Shown: positions 31,801 to 43,457 of the stretch, piece by piece | Layout of the letters: the number at the start of each line of letters is the position of its first letter | Numbering within the stretch: position 1 is the first letter of the stretch | Assembly (NCBI GenBank): GCA_949152475.1 | Contig: OX424567.1 | Span: 16,889,402-16,953,401 of the forward strand | DNA from: Terebella lapidaria | Taxonomy: Eukaryota > Annelida > Polychaeta > Terebellida > Terebellidae | Direction: 5' to 3' | Length of the DNA stretch: 64,000 nt | Translations under genes and position numbers: made by a program | The notes under the pieces: generated by a model | Databases searched by the model: none | Seen by the model: the letters and a program-made list of their open reading frames with translations, nothing else | What the model was told of the DNA's origin: nothing

Positions 31801-32892
31801 CCGTACAAATCAAACGTTACTGGGCAATGTGCAAAATTTAGAATTAACCCACTTCCATGCTCTTCTCTCATCACTATATATGTCTTTTCAAACAGCATAT
31901 AAACCTGGTAAAATCATATAGATCTATCTATACTGCTGACATTATTCCATCTTGCACCAGGATAATGGAACAGGAGTCATCTATTCACGATGAAAAGTAA
32001 TTATTTTCCACTAACGGCCTGCTGCTCCTAATAGCAACGGCATATGTTTCGATGATTTGATGCACGTTTTAAAGCGGTGATGAATGGTTGGAGATGGCCG
32101 TAACGTCAAATTCAGCTCTGCAACTTCACTAACGACATCCAAACCCTTCTCAGAGATTGGACGGATTTTGTTCAGGATGGCGATCCATAACAGTAGTTTT
32201 TTCCCCCTGTACTTTCACAGGGTTTGCCATCTGGTGTTCTGGGCTATTGAAACTGAAATCACCACCTCCGTCAATCAATCAAAACATATCAACAGAGAAA
32301 CAAAAGAGCACCTAGAGAACCCCACATCTGTGAATTAAATCAAACTTTTTATCTCTTTTTCTTCTCCTTCTTGACTTGCACTGCACAGGGGGCGTATAAA
32401 TCATTCTATATGGTACTGTTTCCCCCTTGGCAATACCTGTCTGGGTTGTTTTTACGTACAAAGAAGACACTTGTGTCGGTGCTATCAGTGAGTCCTTCCG
32501 GAGACATTTCAGTGGCATGTGTCTTGCCTGTTGAGCTGACACTCCGAGGCAGATCGCGACATTCGCCAGGTGGAGGTATTGTGTTTCCTCTAGACGGAAT
32601 TCGTCCTCGCTATTCCAGATAAATACACAATCGCGTTTCCCGCTTTGTAAATTAGGACCAAAGGAAGCAATTTGTCATTGCCTATTTACTTCAATAACAA
32701 TGGGTTCTTTTTTTTCACATTTAGTTTCATGGTGAAATGTCCATGAGTTTTATATAAGAACCTCATATTCAACTGGTGATACTAAACGATATCAGGCTGA
32801 TATTTCCAGTCACTCTATAATGAAAAGGTAAAACGTCCAAAAATGAAAATCTGTATTTCAGGAAATTATACGTTGAATAGTACAATCTGTAT
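28879..32892. other. intergenic region, no gene recognised
   Basis: AT-rich and free of long frames. The short frames near 31541, 32084 and 32371 show no family features. Confidence 0.5.
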
Positions 32893-35800
32893 ATGAATTG
32901 AATTGAATTGAAATTTATTTCGGCAATACTGTACAACAGACAAAAATCTACACAAAATAAAAGAAATTCGCAGTATATGCCCGGTCCCATACATAGCCTA
33001 AGCTGTCTTCCTGTATGGGCCGTGAAACTGGAAAGGAGAAACACAAGGGCGGGAAATGTGGGTGAAGACATGTTCAGAGAGCAGACGGAGGCGCGGCAGA
33101 GAAAAGAGGAGGCCAGTACCGCGACGAGGGCCAGGACGCCACCAGGGCCAGGCCGCCCCAGGGCGGGGGGAACATCGACATGCCACAGGTTGTAAAGAGG
33201 TCCCACAGACTAGAGTGATCATTAAGCCGCATTACTAAAAACCAGACCGCGGGACCTTTGTCTTGACCAGGAGGAACCAATTATTCATTTATTGTGTACC
33301 ATAACTGGCAACATAGTTTTGTTTAATTACATATTTAAATTTACCTCTTGCTGCTATCGTTTTGAGGTCAGTAGTTATACAATTCCAAACGGTAGGTATG
33401 TTTTTGTATGGCAGTCTTTTTGAGAAATTTGTTCTGGCTCTTTTGGTGGTAATACATTTGAGTTGTCTGGTGTTAACAACTGTGGGTCGAAAGGTGGGGT
33501 AAAAGTTGGTAAAGGAGAATGGGAGTTTATTAGCATAATAATCATGTATAAACAACGAAGCTTGCAGTTTGTATATGTCATGAATTTTAAGAATTTTGCA
33601 ATGTTTGAATAACGGGTCTGTAGGCGCTCTGTAAGTTGTTTTATTTATCACCCTTAACACTCTTTTTTGCAACTTTAGTAATTGTGATGTAAAGCTACTA
33701 TTTCCCCATGCGAGAACTGCATAATTCAAATGACAGTGTATAAGGGTATAATATATTGAAATTAACGCTTTGTATGGCAATACTTGTTTTACTTTGTTAA
33801 TTATATAAATAGCTCTAGAAATTTTAGAACATATATAAGTCACATGTTGTTTCCAGCATAGCGTATCATCAAGCATAACCCCCAGAAATTTGAGGGGACT
33901 GCTGTTATCAGAATGTCTGCTAGAAAAGTACGATATTTCTTTGCCATTTAGGATTAATTTGAGGTTCACTGGTTTAACGAAATTATTGTTTGGCGAGAAT
34001 AGCATATATTTAGTCTTGCCCACATTTAGATATAGCTTGTTCGTGACTAACCATTTATCGATTTGTATGAGTTCTTTGTTTACGGTGTTGAAAGTATTAA
34101 CGAGGTTGGGTCCTGATGTGTATATTGTTGTATCATCCGCAAATGAGAGTAGGTTAAGATCAGTTGAGTTATGTAAGTCATTTATATAAATCAAAAAAAG
34201 TAAAGGGCCTAAAATAGAACCTTGTGGCACGCCGAATGAAATTGGTTCAGTATCAGAATTTGTGTTATTGTATCGCACAAACTGGGTCCGGTCCTGTAAA
34301 TAGTTTTTGAACCAGTCATTACATATACCCCTAATTCCGTACTTATTGAGTTTTTTTAGAAGAATTTGATGTGAGATGGTGTCGAAAGCTTTACTCAGGT
34401 CCAAAAAAATTGCTAAGGTAATATCTTTAGTAGGTGCATCGTTTGATTCGGAAATTGATTTTAATAAATGCAAGAGTGGGTGAATAGTAGAGTGTTTAGA
34501 CCGGAAACCATATTGATGTTGATACAGTATTTGTTCGTCATTAACATATTTATACAACTGTTTATGAACCAGTTTTTCAAATAACTTAGAGAATGCTGAT
34601 AGTAAGCTAATAGGTCTATAATTATTGAATATTTTTTTGTCGCCGCTTTTGTATACAGGTATAACTTTTGCTACCTTGAATTTATCTGGCACTACCCCCG
34701 TTTGCAATGAAAGATTAAACACATGGCACAAGACACCCTTTGTTATATGTATGGTTTCTTTCATGACTTTGGTGGGGATATTATCTACACCAGAGGAGAA
34801 TTTGGGCTTTATCACGTTCGATGTCGAGACAATCTCAATAGGTATGATAGGAGTGAAGCAAAAACTAGTTTTAGGTGATTGGGTGATATATGACATAGGG
34901 TCGGTAGTTGGATTTGGAAGTTCACTATTGAGATTTGATGCTACCTGGGTGAAGAATGAGTTGAAGCCATTTGCGATTATACTTGGATCTGTTGTCAGGG
35001 AGTTATCATACATAAACGATTGTCCTATATTTGGTTTAGAAGGTAGATTGTTCATAGCTCGACGCAGAATTTTCCAAGTTTGTTTGATATCATTGGCATG
35101 AAGATTTAACATATCGGAGTAGTATTTGGCTTTAGCCGCTCTTCTTACTTTATTGTAGATATTAGAATAGGTTCTATACATATCAATATTTACTGGTGTT
35201 GGTTTTCTGATTTTTTTATTGTAAAGTTTGTTTTTCCTTCTGGATGAAATGAGGAGTCCTTTAGTGAACCATGGTTCGCACTTACTACGTTTTCTATTGG
35301 TCTTGATTGCTTGGAGTGGGAAACAATTTTCAAAGGCGTTGGAGTACAACTTGAGAAAATAATTATATGCCTCATTCGGGCAAGTCATATTGTATGCAGC
35401 AGAGAAATCAATATTACTCAAGATGTTTTTGAAAACAACAATTTTTGATTCATTAATTATACGTTTGTGAATAATGGTTTCACTTGACTTCGAACTTGAT
35501 CTGATTTTAAAAATAGAAAATGTGCCAAAATGATCAGAAATGTCAGTTATTAGGATACCAGATTTAATCGCTGTATTGTCAGATATGTTACTGTATATGT
35601 GGTCAATCAGGGTTGCAGAATATTCAGTTATGCGTGTGGGCTTGGTGATATGTGGAATGATTCCATTTGATATCAGATTTTCTACAAACATATTGGTTTT
35701 AGCATGAATATCATATTTCAGTAAGTCAATATTAAAATCACCCATAAGCGTTAAAGTCTGGTTAGATTGGGATACTATGTCAATTATTTCTTGCAGCTTG

Positions 35801-36600
35801 TCAGTGAATATATCAACACTGGCTCTCGGTGGCGAGTTGGGACGGTAAATTACTCCAAATACACACGGTTTCTTATCCAAATTCATAATTTCAACAAATA
35901 ACGTTTCGATAACATGAGGAATGAATATAGATAGATCTTCTCGGACAGTCACTTTGAGCGTACTATTTATGAAAAAGCCAACACCTCCACGATTGTCCTC
36001 CCCGCCTGGTCTACTTTTGTAAATAAGGTCATGATAGCCCGGTAGATCAAAGTTATTGCAGATTTTGAAAATTTCAGTGAGACCTATTATATCAAATTGA
36101 AGGTTTGTACTTGAGGTTTCATCTATTAAATGTTTGAACTCGTCCCAGTGGGCATTCAAACCCCGACAATTTAGAGAAAAAATTGAGTAGTGGTTGTCTA
36201 CTGAGGGCAGACTATCAGTTGTCATTTCTCTGAACGTTTCTAATGAGAAGTATTTGCAATCCGTGGCTGACAAGGGGGGGATTAAGTCTGACATAGCGTC
36301 ATCATCTTCATCTGATAGATTTGAGTTTTCAAGTAGATGAACAAGATCGAAAGCATATTGTTGTTCCACCTGGTCAAGACCGATCTTATTCCCGGACATG
36401 ACGACCGAAGCCCCCGCCCCGGGCCAAGCCAGCCCAGGCGACGACCAGCCCCCCTCCGCCGCAAATGACCGAGCCACTCAAAACCGCCGCGCCAACGTCC
36501 GCCCTGAGAACATGTATGTACAGGAAAAAGGAAACAAAAACAAGAAGTGGGAAAAGGATAAATGAAACTCGTGCAGAAAAGAAAAGTGTTACATGCATAA
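32893..36600 (-). mobile_element. CR1/L2-like LINE, nearly full length
   Basis: A long ORF (33289-36399) is followed on the minus strand by an untranslated region and a short tail of (CAATT)n preceded by gaaataaattt, near 32893-32915, as in L2/CR1-type tails. A GC-rich segment at 36400-36530 leads into the ORF. No ORF1 is recognised upstream. The intact ORF implies recent activity. Confidence 0.85.
33289..36399 (-). CDS. LINE endonuclease/reverse transcriptase ORF, intact
   Basis: From the ATG at 36399 (MSGNKIGLDQVEQQ) the frame runs 1,036 residues without interruption. An AP-type endonuclease comes first (FSLNCRGLNAHWDEF; GLTEIF; GDFNIDLL; LIDHIYSN; SDHFGTF), then the reverse transcriptase (YRPISLLSAFSKLFE; FLDLSKAFDTISH; GVPQGSILGPLLFLIYIND; SFADDTTIY with the catalytic pair) and a C-terminal region. 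The endonuclease nicks target DNA and the RT copies the element's RNA there. The frame also extends upstream of this ATG to 36477 with no ATG and a stop just before. The PQGS block places it with CR1/L2/Jockey-type elements; the exact clade is unassigned. Confidence 0.92.
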   Translation of the reverse strand: MSGNKIGLDQVEQQYAFDLVHLLENSNLSDEDDDAMSDLIPPLSATDCKYFSLETFREMTTDSLPSVDNHYSIFSLNCRGLNAHWDEFKHLIDETSSTNLQFDIIGLTEIFKICNNFDLPGYHDLIYKSRPGGEDNRGGVGFFINSTLKVTVREDLSIFIPHVIETLFVEIMNLDKKPCVFGVIYRPNSPPRASVDIFTDKLQEIIDIVSQSNQTLTLMGDFNIDLLKYDIHAKTNMFVENLISNGIIPHITKPTRITEYSATLIDHIYSNISDNTAIKSGILITDISDHFGTFSIFKIRSSSKSSETIIHKRIINESKIVVFKNILSNIDFSAAYNMTCPNEAYNYFLKLYSNAFENCFPLQAIKTNRKRSKCEPWFTKGLLISSRRKNKLYNKKIRKPTPVNIDMYRTYSNIYNKVRRAAKAKYYSDMLNLHANDIKQTWKILRRAMNNLPSKPNIGQSFMYDNSLTTDPSIIANGFNSFFTQVASNLNSELPNPTTDPMSYITQSPKTSFCFTPIIPIEIVSTSNVIKPKFSSGVDNIPTKVMKETIHITKGVLCHVFNLSLQTGVVPDKFKVAKVIPVYKSGDKKIFNNYRPISLLSAFSKLFEKLVHKQLYKYVNDEQILYQHQYGFRSKHSTIHPLLHLLKSISESNDAPTKDITLAIFLDLSKAFDTISHQILLKKLNKYGIRGICNDWFKNYLQDRTQFVRYNNTNSDTEPISFGVPQGSILGPLLFLIYINDLHNSTDLNLLSFADDTTIYTSGPNLVNTFNTVNKELIQIDKWLVTNKLYLNVGKTKYMLFSPNNNFVKPVNLKLILNGKEISYFSSRHSDNSSPLKFLGVMLDDTLCWKQHVTYICSKISRAIYIINKVKQVLPYKALISIYYTLIHCHLNYAVLAWGNSSFTSQLLKLQKRVLRVINKTTYRAPTDPLFKHCKILKIHDIYKLQASLFIHDYYANKLPFSFTNFYPTFRPTVVNTRQLKCITTKRARTNFSKRLPYKNIPTVWNCITTDLKTIAARGKFKYVIKQNYVASYGTQ

Positions 36601-37227
36601 GGATAAAGTAATAGGTATGTACATAATACAGTCTTGGGAAAACGACAAATTACTCAACATGGGAGCACGACAGAACTGTCTATACAACGGCTCAGGTGTC
36701 AGTACTGAGTAGTAAACAACACAACATCAACAAACATATATTTGGAGAAGTACTCACTTGCACTAAGAGAGGGTAAATTGTGGGTCACAGAATATAGTTC
36801 ACAATTGTCAAATCATGGGGCAGGCTAGGCAATGTTTTGAGAGACAGATAGAGAACTGAAATCTACCAGCATATGACAAGGACAGGGAATGTCATTTCAC
36901 GATTGTACCTACTGATTTTGGAAGAAAAAAATATGGGTAACTGGACATTATGCAGTATGCAATCTTCAGTAACTATACACACAAAATATTCTTTAAAAAA
37001 GATAACCTTTAGAAAATAAACACACAAGGGTCTATATTCATTAAAACATGAAGTCTCATAGTGTATATCTCATCAATACTCTGACAGTCAAACACAGAAT
37101 GTATTAAATAATACATATAGAAGAAATGCCATGGAATAATGATTACTTATGTGGCATATATATAATATTTACTTGTTATGTGAGGAACAGGGCAACAAAG
37201 TAGTATAGTTAGATAGTCTATTTATCA
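36601..37227. other. AT-rich spacer beyond the LINE 5' end
   Basis: No ORF1 or other feature is recognised. Confidence 0.45.
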
Positions 37228-37760
37228 CTGCTTCAGGCTGGTACATATCCCCACAAAAGATAACCAGCAAATATAGTTTAACATTCATTTACCAGAATTG
37301 TTAATAAGTTGTGATTGAATACAATACCTTTATGCTGGTATACTATAGTAATTGCAACTAACAATTGGTATGGGTTACAGTTACACATAATTAGAGCAAT
37401 AGGTAGGCAAAAAACACAGCACCAATATGTATATATACAATAGCCATGTACTTAAAAGCTAATCACACTTGATTAAATAAATTGTCCATCACCAGTATAC
37501 ATCTTGTTGCACAGTTTAGAAGAGATAATCCAGAGAGAGTATCAATCACTGCTTCATAATAGCTGTGATACATGTTACCACAGAAAAGTAACAAGCAAAT
37601 ATACTCCAAACTTTCAACTAACAAAATTATCAATATGCTTGTGAGTACATGTATACATTTTTATGGTATACTCTAGTAATTAGAATTGTACATTGGGTAT
37701 GAGGTTTCACATAGATATTAAGAGCTTAGGTATGCAAAAGTTACTATCACACAATAAATG
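37228..37760. repeat. diverged tandem duplication, ~320-bp unit
   Basis: The block starting 'cactgcttca' at about 37228 recurs at about 37551 with the same order of sub-blocks (caaatata, tggtatactctagtaatt, ggtatg). Confidence 0.65.
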
Positions 37761-37797
37761 CATATATGATCATATACATATATATACATGAACATAC

Positions 37798-37842
37798 TCA
37801 ACCATCCATCCATCCACCCATCCATACATCCATACATTCATT
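37798..37842. repeat. CATC/CATA microsatellite
   Basis: Repeated CCAT units, 'accatccatccatccaccca…'. Confidence 0.9.
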
Positions 37843-39380
37843 GTGAAGTATATGAATATAAACCATCACACCTAGCCAGTATAACAGAAAACAAACTGTA
37901 AGTTATAGGACCAGATCAAGCCGTCTGTCAGAGCACGCGTCTGGAGCTTTCACGGCTGATGTATTTACTCGGAGCGCCCGCAATATTCCCGTGTGGTTTT
38001 TGCGATCACTCCCTGATCACCATGGCAGTTCCTTGATGACTTTTCCGGGTGCCCGTCAGCTTGCAGACGTGAAAGCTGATCCGGATAACTACAGGGCGAC
38101 TCTTCTGGATCATCTTTGGCCGTATTGTTTTGGTGTTTGGGGTTTACTACATAGTTACAGTTGATGTGATATATGCGCTCGATCCTGATCTATCCAACAT
38201 GTACACCGTGGAGTATCAAACCATCGGGGTGTCCCTCAGAAGGGCCGCTCAAAATAATGATGCAATCGGACGTGTTGATCGAAGGCCGGGCCAAACATTT
38301 CCTGCCGTGGCGAGCGGCTACTGCATGCATGGTTCCTCTTATATCTGGTGGCTACCGCTCAGGCGGAACTAGCAAACCCGAGAATTGTTCCAGAGAAACC
38401 CAGAAGTAGAACCGAGAGTCGTACATCCATTCCCCCCGCATCATCATCTTCATCATCATCTTCATCATCATCAGAGTCGTAAACCGATGTCCGGAAAGCT
38501 ATTGCATTCGCGCCCATCTAAATCTGAATAGCCTTTTGCAATGCAGAGGAGTTCGAAGTCTGAATGAATATTAGGTTTTATAACGGAGTTACTTTTGGCG
38601 GTATGGATTTTACGTACATAAATGATTAATTCATACGTAATGAGAGTATGTTTTTCGGTTGAAAGTAACTAACACGCGTAACTAACATTTTGTCCTTTAG
38701 TTTTCTGCATCATGACATTTTCCACGGACAGACTACGGCATGAAACCAGTAAGGCCAATACCAAATTAGCATGGCAAATTGAGGTTCCCTCCACGGTGAG
38801 GGCATTGTTGTGGCAAATGGCTAGAAAATAGATGGTCCGGATCTACATGCATTTTCATAAACGCCCCCCCCCCGCCCCCCCCTAACCCCACCCACCCCCA
38901 CATATCTTGAGCGATTTTCATGCCATGCAGTTTGAAGTAACCCATCTAGGAATTCTACAATTCATATGTTTCTCAATCGTGAATACATTTACAGTTTCAA
39001 TACTGCTATTAATTATAATTCATTTGGGATGATCTAGCTATATAGCACCGATGTCCAAATCGTTAAAGATTTTTTTTTTAATAGTTATGATTATTGCTAC
39101 ATGTAGCTTTCTATTTCAATGTGTTTTTTTTTCTTGTAGTATGTATATAGGCTCTCTCTCTCTCTCGTGCTTTATTATTTCATAATTATTGGCAAATTGT
39201 AAACAGAAGTGGTACGTAAATAACAATACGTGGTGGATCTAGTTTTCATCTTTTACCCGTTTTCATTCGAATTTTGACCCAACCGGTCAGGAATGGTGCG
39301 GTATCGTTCACCAGCTACATTTTGATACAGAAGTTCCCACAGGATATTATATTATGACATCACACACCATAAATTAGGAA
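37843..39380. other. intergenic with microsatellite and C-rich tract
   Basis: Contains a CATCATCATCTT microsatellite at 38439-38473 and a C-rich run at 38864-38901. No gene is supported. Confidence 0.5.
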
Positions 39381-40130
39381 CAACAAACTTACACGAGAAA
39401 TTGGGCGGGGAAGATTCTGTAATGGGCGGGCTCTTCCGACGCGTTGATTGGCAACCCGCTGCCATGGGAAACAAAAGGTGCTGCTGCGGTGGCAACGCTA
39501 GTAGCACGGTGCATTGTCCACGGACAGCCCCCCTCAGCGCTCCTGAATTAGCTGCCGATCACCCCAGCTGATCCAGACTGGAAGCGAAGTGTGAAGGGGG
39601 CGTGTCCCTTGATCAGCCAGTAAGGATCATCTTGACCCTGATACAAGCTGCATGGATCCCGGGTGATCCAGATGTTCTGCACAGGCGTTTCCTAACCTCT
39701 ATGTCACAGCTACACCCCCTCCCCTCTCCACCATTGCCTAGGAAACGTTGATGTTCCAATGCTGTCACGGCAGCCGTAACCGTGGATAAATAGGAAGGAA
39801 AAACTGTGATTTTTCGCACTTTTCCTCTTCACGCGTTCGAGAAACCACCGCACACGCAATCTTGATGATCCAGAGTTATAATAACCTTACTAAGGATATC
39901 ATCGCATCATCAGAAAGGCAACAACTTTCCGGATCCGGAGTTTCCGACCACCAGCGTCCAGGAGAGAGCCGTGATAAATCCAGAACTGTCAGCGATAATT
40001 GAATTGTGACCGCGAGCTAATTTTTCCTGCGCTGAGAAGACAATTTAATTATCTGGAGTGTAAGAGGATCGCCGGGCAAACGGAGCCTGTCTTCTGTGGG
40101 ACCGCCCCATGCAGTGACACCTAGACACAG
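39381..40130. other. GC-richer block 3 kb upstream of Meox
   Basis: Many 'tgatcc/ggatcat' words and a possible donor GACACAG|GTAACG at 40131. It could contain a non-coding 5' exon or regulatory element of Meox, but nothing proves it. Confidence 0.25.
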
Positions 40131-42934
40131 GTAACGTAACCTTAGAATAATTGTCTGTCTGCTTATCACAAGTCTAATTACCGTGATAATGCATTGGAAA
40201 TTTTCAGATGAGGTCGTAATACATTTTTACATATTGAGTAATTATCTATTTGGGACGTATTAATGAGAAATATTTTTGCCAATGAAATACCATGATACCT
40301 AGACTTCGAAGTATTAACATTTTTGCAATCTCTAGTTCATGTTGGGTGATAATCGTTTAAAATACGATTCCTGACCACAGTGGCAAGTTTTCATCAGACA
40401 TTTGCCAGTGTGCCCTTGCATACTGTTTTACTCATATCGTAATCGAATAATATTCAAACCAGTATTATCCGGAGAGAAAGGCGATTTCCTGGCTGTCAGA
40501 ATTGACGAGAGATGTTGCAAAATTTAGCCTGTTTCTACTTTTATAATTTGGTAGAATGTAATTGTCGTACTTTGGATTTCTGGGAGGACTGAGTGCAAAG
40601 CAACGGGATTTATTATTTCCTGCTATAATATTTTCAACCTTGCAAATTATGAAAGTTTGAAGTTCTGTGAAACAAGATTTCACGACAAAAGACCATGTAA
40701 TATAATTATCAATTGTCTGCTCTTGATAAAATTTCCAAAGAGAGCGTTAACATTGGCGCTAATTTTTAAATTTTACAGGAAGTTAGAAATTTGACTTTTT
40801 CTCGGGAGGACAAGCTCAAATGAACGAGCTTTGTTTAAATAACAACGAGAAACTGAACGACTGTGACTCCGCGTGTGAACAGGTGGTGGCCAGTCGTATT
40901 CCGCGTGAGGGCAGCTCTTGATTTCAAAATATTACATAAATGTTTGACTTGTCAGTCGGTTCCGTACAACAACAAAATACCATGCTCCCTCATAGGGAGC
41001 GCCACACACAGGACACGGTTGGAGACGTCAGACGGCTTCCGGGGTCCCTTTCCAGAACACGTAATTGTTCCGCTTTTTGTGGCCGCCTTTGTCTTTGTAA
41101 TTAGGGAGAAATTTATGCCTGTCTGAATCATTCCGCGGAATCAAAATGTTCCGATTATTTCCCGATATAAATTTACTGTTCCCATGTATTCTACTGAACA
41201 ACGTATAGGTACAAATCCAGTAATCATATATATTTAAGTGTTTCTATGAGCCACTGTCTTTACAACTATCTACTCGTTGCTTGGTTGTATTTTATTAGGG
41301 GGGTATATTATAGCCCGGCATACAATGTATTGTGAACATTGTCCATCCAGTCCCTCGAGCAACCCGGATCCAGAAGTCGAGTCCCATACAGTGGAAATTT
41401 GACTTGTTGGATCCGATACCACAATGTCCTTGGGTATGATAGATTCCCTCTTCATTTCTGTCACACATAAACGATATAGTCACACGCCAGTCTCGCACCT
41501 GTACAGATCGCAGTCAATCTCGGGGGGGGGGGGGGGGGGGGGTGCTATCACATCTGAGTTCCAGGATTCAGGGACACCCACCTAGAATCCCACCCGGTGT
41601 CCAGGCAGTGCCCAACACGTACAAAAACACGCCCTTACTGGCCAAAACAACACCGGTATCACACGGCCACCGACACCCGTTGCAAATATGTCGTATCATT
41701 TACTCAGCGAATTGGAAAGATTTCATCCTGATGTACCCAGTTATTCTTCCTGATTCGATCGCTATCAAATATATGAAAATCTCCGAAATCACTTAACATT
41801 CGGGTGCTGTCAAAAAGTGGTAACGATAAAAAAGAACATCTTTATTGTCGGTTTTCCGATTTTCTTATATGCCTGAGTCGGGTCTCTTTTTTCCAGACCA
41901 GAGAGATTTCGCGATCTTCTCGTCACCTGTTGAACGGGCCTTACGAGTGCGCATGCGTAGCACGTGGCGAGTGTAGCAAAGAGTCAACAACAAGGAAACT
42001 TTCTGGTAATTTGTAAACTTTGCCTTTGTGAGAAAGCTTATGAAAGACGACACTTCGGTCTGGCACACGGCTGCACTGCACACATTTTGCACATAAAAGA
42101 AAGAAAAAAATATAAAAGAAGAAAAATTACTGTTATATATGGCACGCTTGTAATACGGGCATGGAATTATGTTCAGTTTTATTTTATTGATAAAGTCTGG
42201 AAGTTGAACATGTTATCCTATATTCCAGATTTACGTGTATGAAGAATGGCATATCCAATAAAATAATTTGTCAAGGACCACGATTTGAGCATTGAAACGT
42301 CATGTATACATCTGCCTTTCGTCACCTTTCAGTCGATTTAATTCCCCGGAGATCAAACCACGCATGCGCCTGGAGCTATGGGCGATCTTCTATGCCGTCT
42401 TGGATACACTTGCACGAGTACATCTCAATTGGACGCTTAATGAGCACGCCACATGGGCGTTCATGACAGCTCGAGCCCGGGGCAAGGAACGTGACGGGAT
42501 CAGCGCCTGATGAGGGGCACTGTTTGACACAAACTACCACGGAACATGTAAATATTAGAGGAAACTATTTTGATTCCCCTGGATACGATTTGTGGGTTCT
42601 GTTACCCCCGTGAATTAAATCGTTTCTGGAGCTCTCCAGAGAGACAAAAACGTGAATATCTTGACAGAAGTGACCTGATCAGGGTCTGGTTTTGTCAATC
42701 TATCCAGAAGTACACGAAGTGCAGTCGCTGATATAAATGTAAATTTTTCAACGGGACAACAAAACAACTGTTTATTTGCCTGTGGCTTCCAAATTTGTCA
42801 TCGTTGTCAACAGACGCTTGTCAACATTTTGCCACTCAAAAGTGTTACCAAAGACGGTACATTTCTAACGACCAATATTAAACTAGTCTCCTTCATTCCA
42901 CCAAAAGTTGTTCCACGTCCAAAGACCTTTCAAC
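40131..42934. other. Meox upstream region
   Basis: No coding frame. Holds a 21-bp poly-G tract at 41522-41542. A promoter must lie here or further upstream but no TATA box is convincing. Confidence 0.4.
41522..41542. repeat. poly-G tract, 21 bp
   Basis: Uninterrupted G run. Confidence 0.95.
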
Positions 42935-43457
42935 ATGTACGGGATGACAGCATCAAGCCTGCATCACTACCACCACCCGGCTGCCTTATCGGGTAACTAC
43001 GGCTTCTCGCAGGCCTTTCAGCGGTCGCCCGCCTCCCTAGCCGCTTCCATGTACGGGAGTGGGACACTCGGGGCCTACTCCGCCACGGACTGGGGCCTTG
43101 CCGCCGCCGCGTCCCACCATGGCGGCTCGTCCTACTTGGGGCGTGGACACCACCATCATCAAGACTACTTGTCCTCGTGTAGCGGAGGGTCAGGGTCGCT
43201 AGGTCTCTCTTCGCCATCGTCTGGAGGCGCGTCGGGTCATGGAGGCGTCGGGATCGGGGAGAAAGGCGGTCTAGGCGGACTTCAGGGCTCTCAGCATCAG
43301 GGACAGGGTTTCCCTGGTGTACCGTCGTCACTGGTGTATCCGACACCCGAATATCCGAACGCCCTGGACAAAGTCCTTGTGAACTCTATGACTGCGCATG
43401 CGCATCACATGAAGGGTGACGACACCGGAAGTAACGGCAGTGGCGGAATGTCGCCAG
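42935..43457 (+). CDS. Meox: Meox exon 1
   Basis: ATG in context CAACATGTA. Encodes a His/Gly/Ser-rich region including [10 protein letters not shown]. Leaves in phase 1 at donor CCAG|GTTAGT. Confidence 0.88.
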
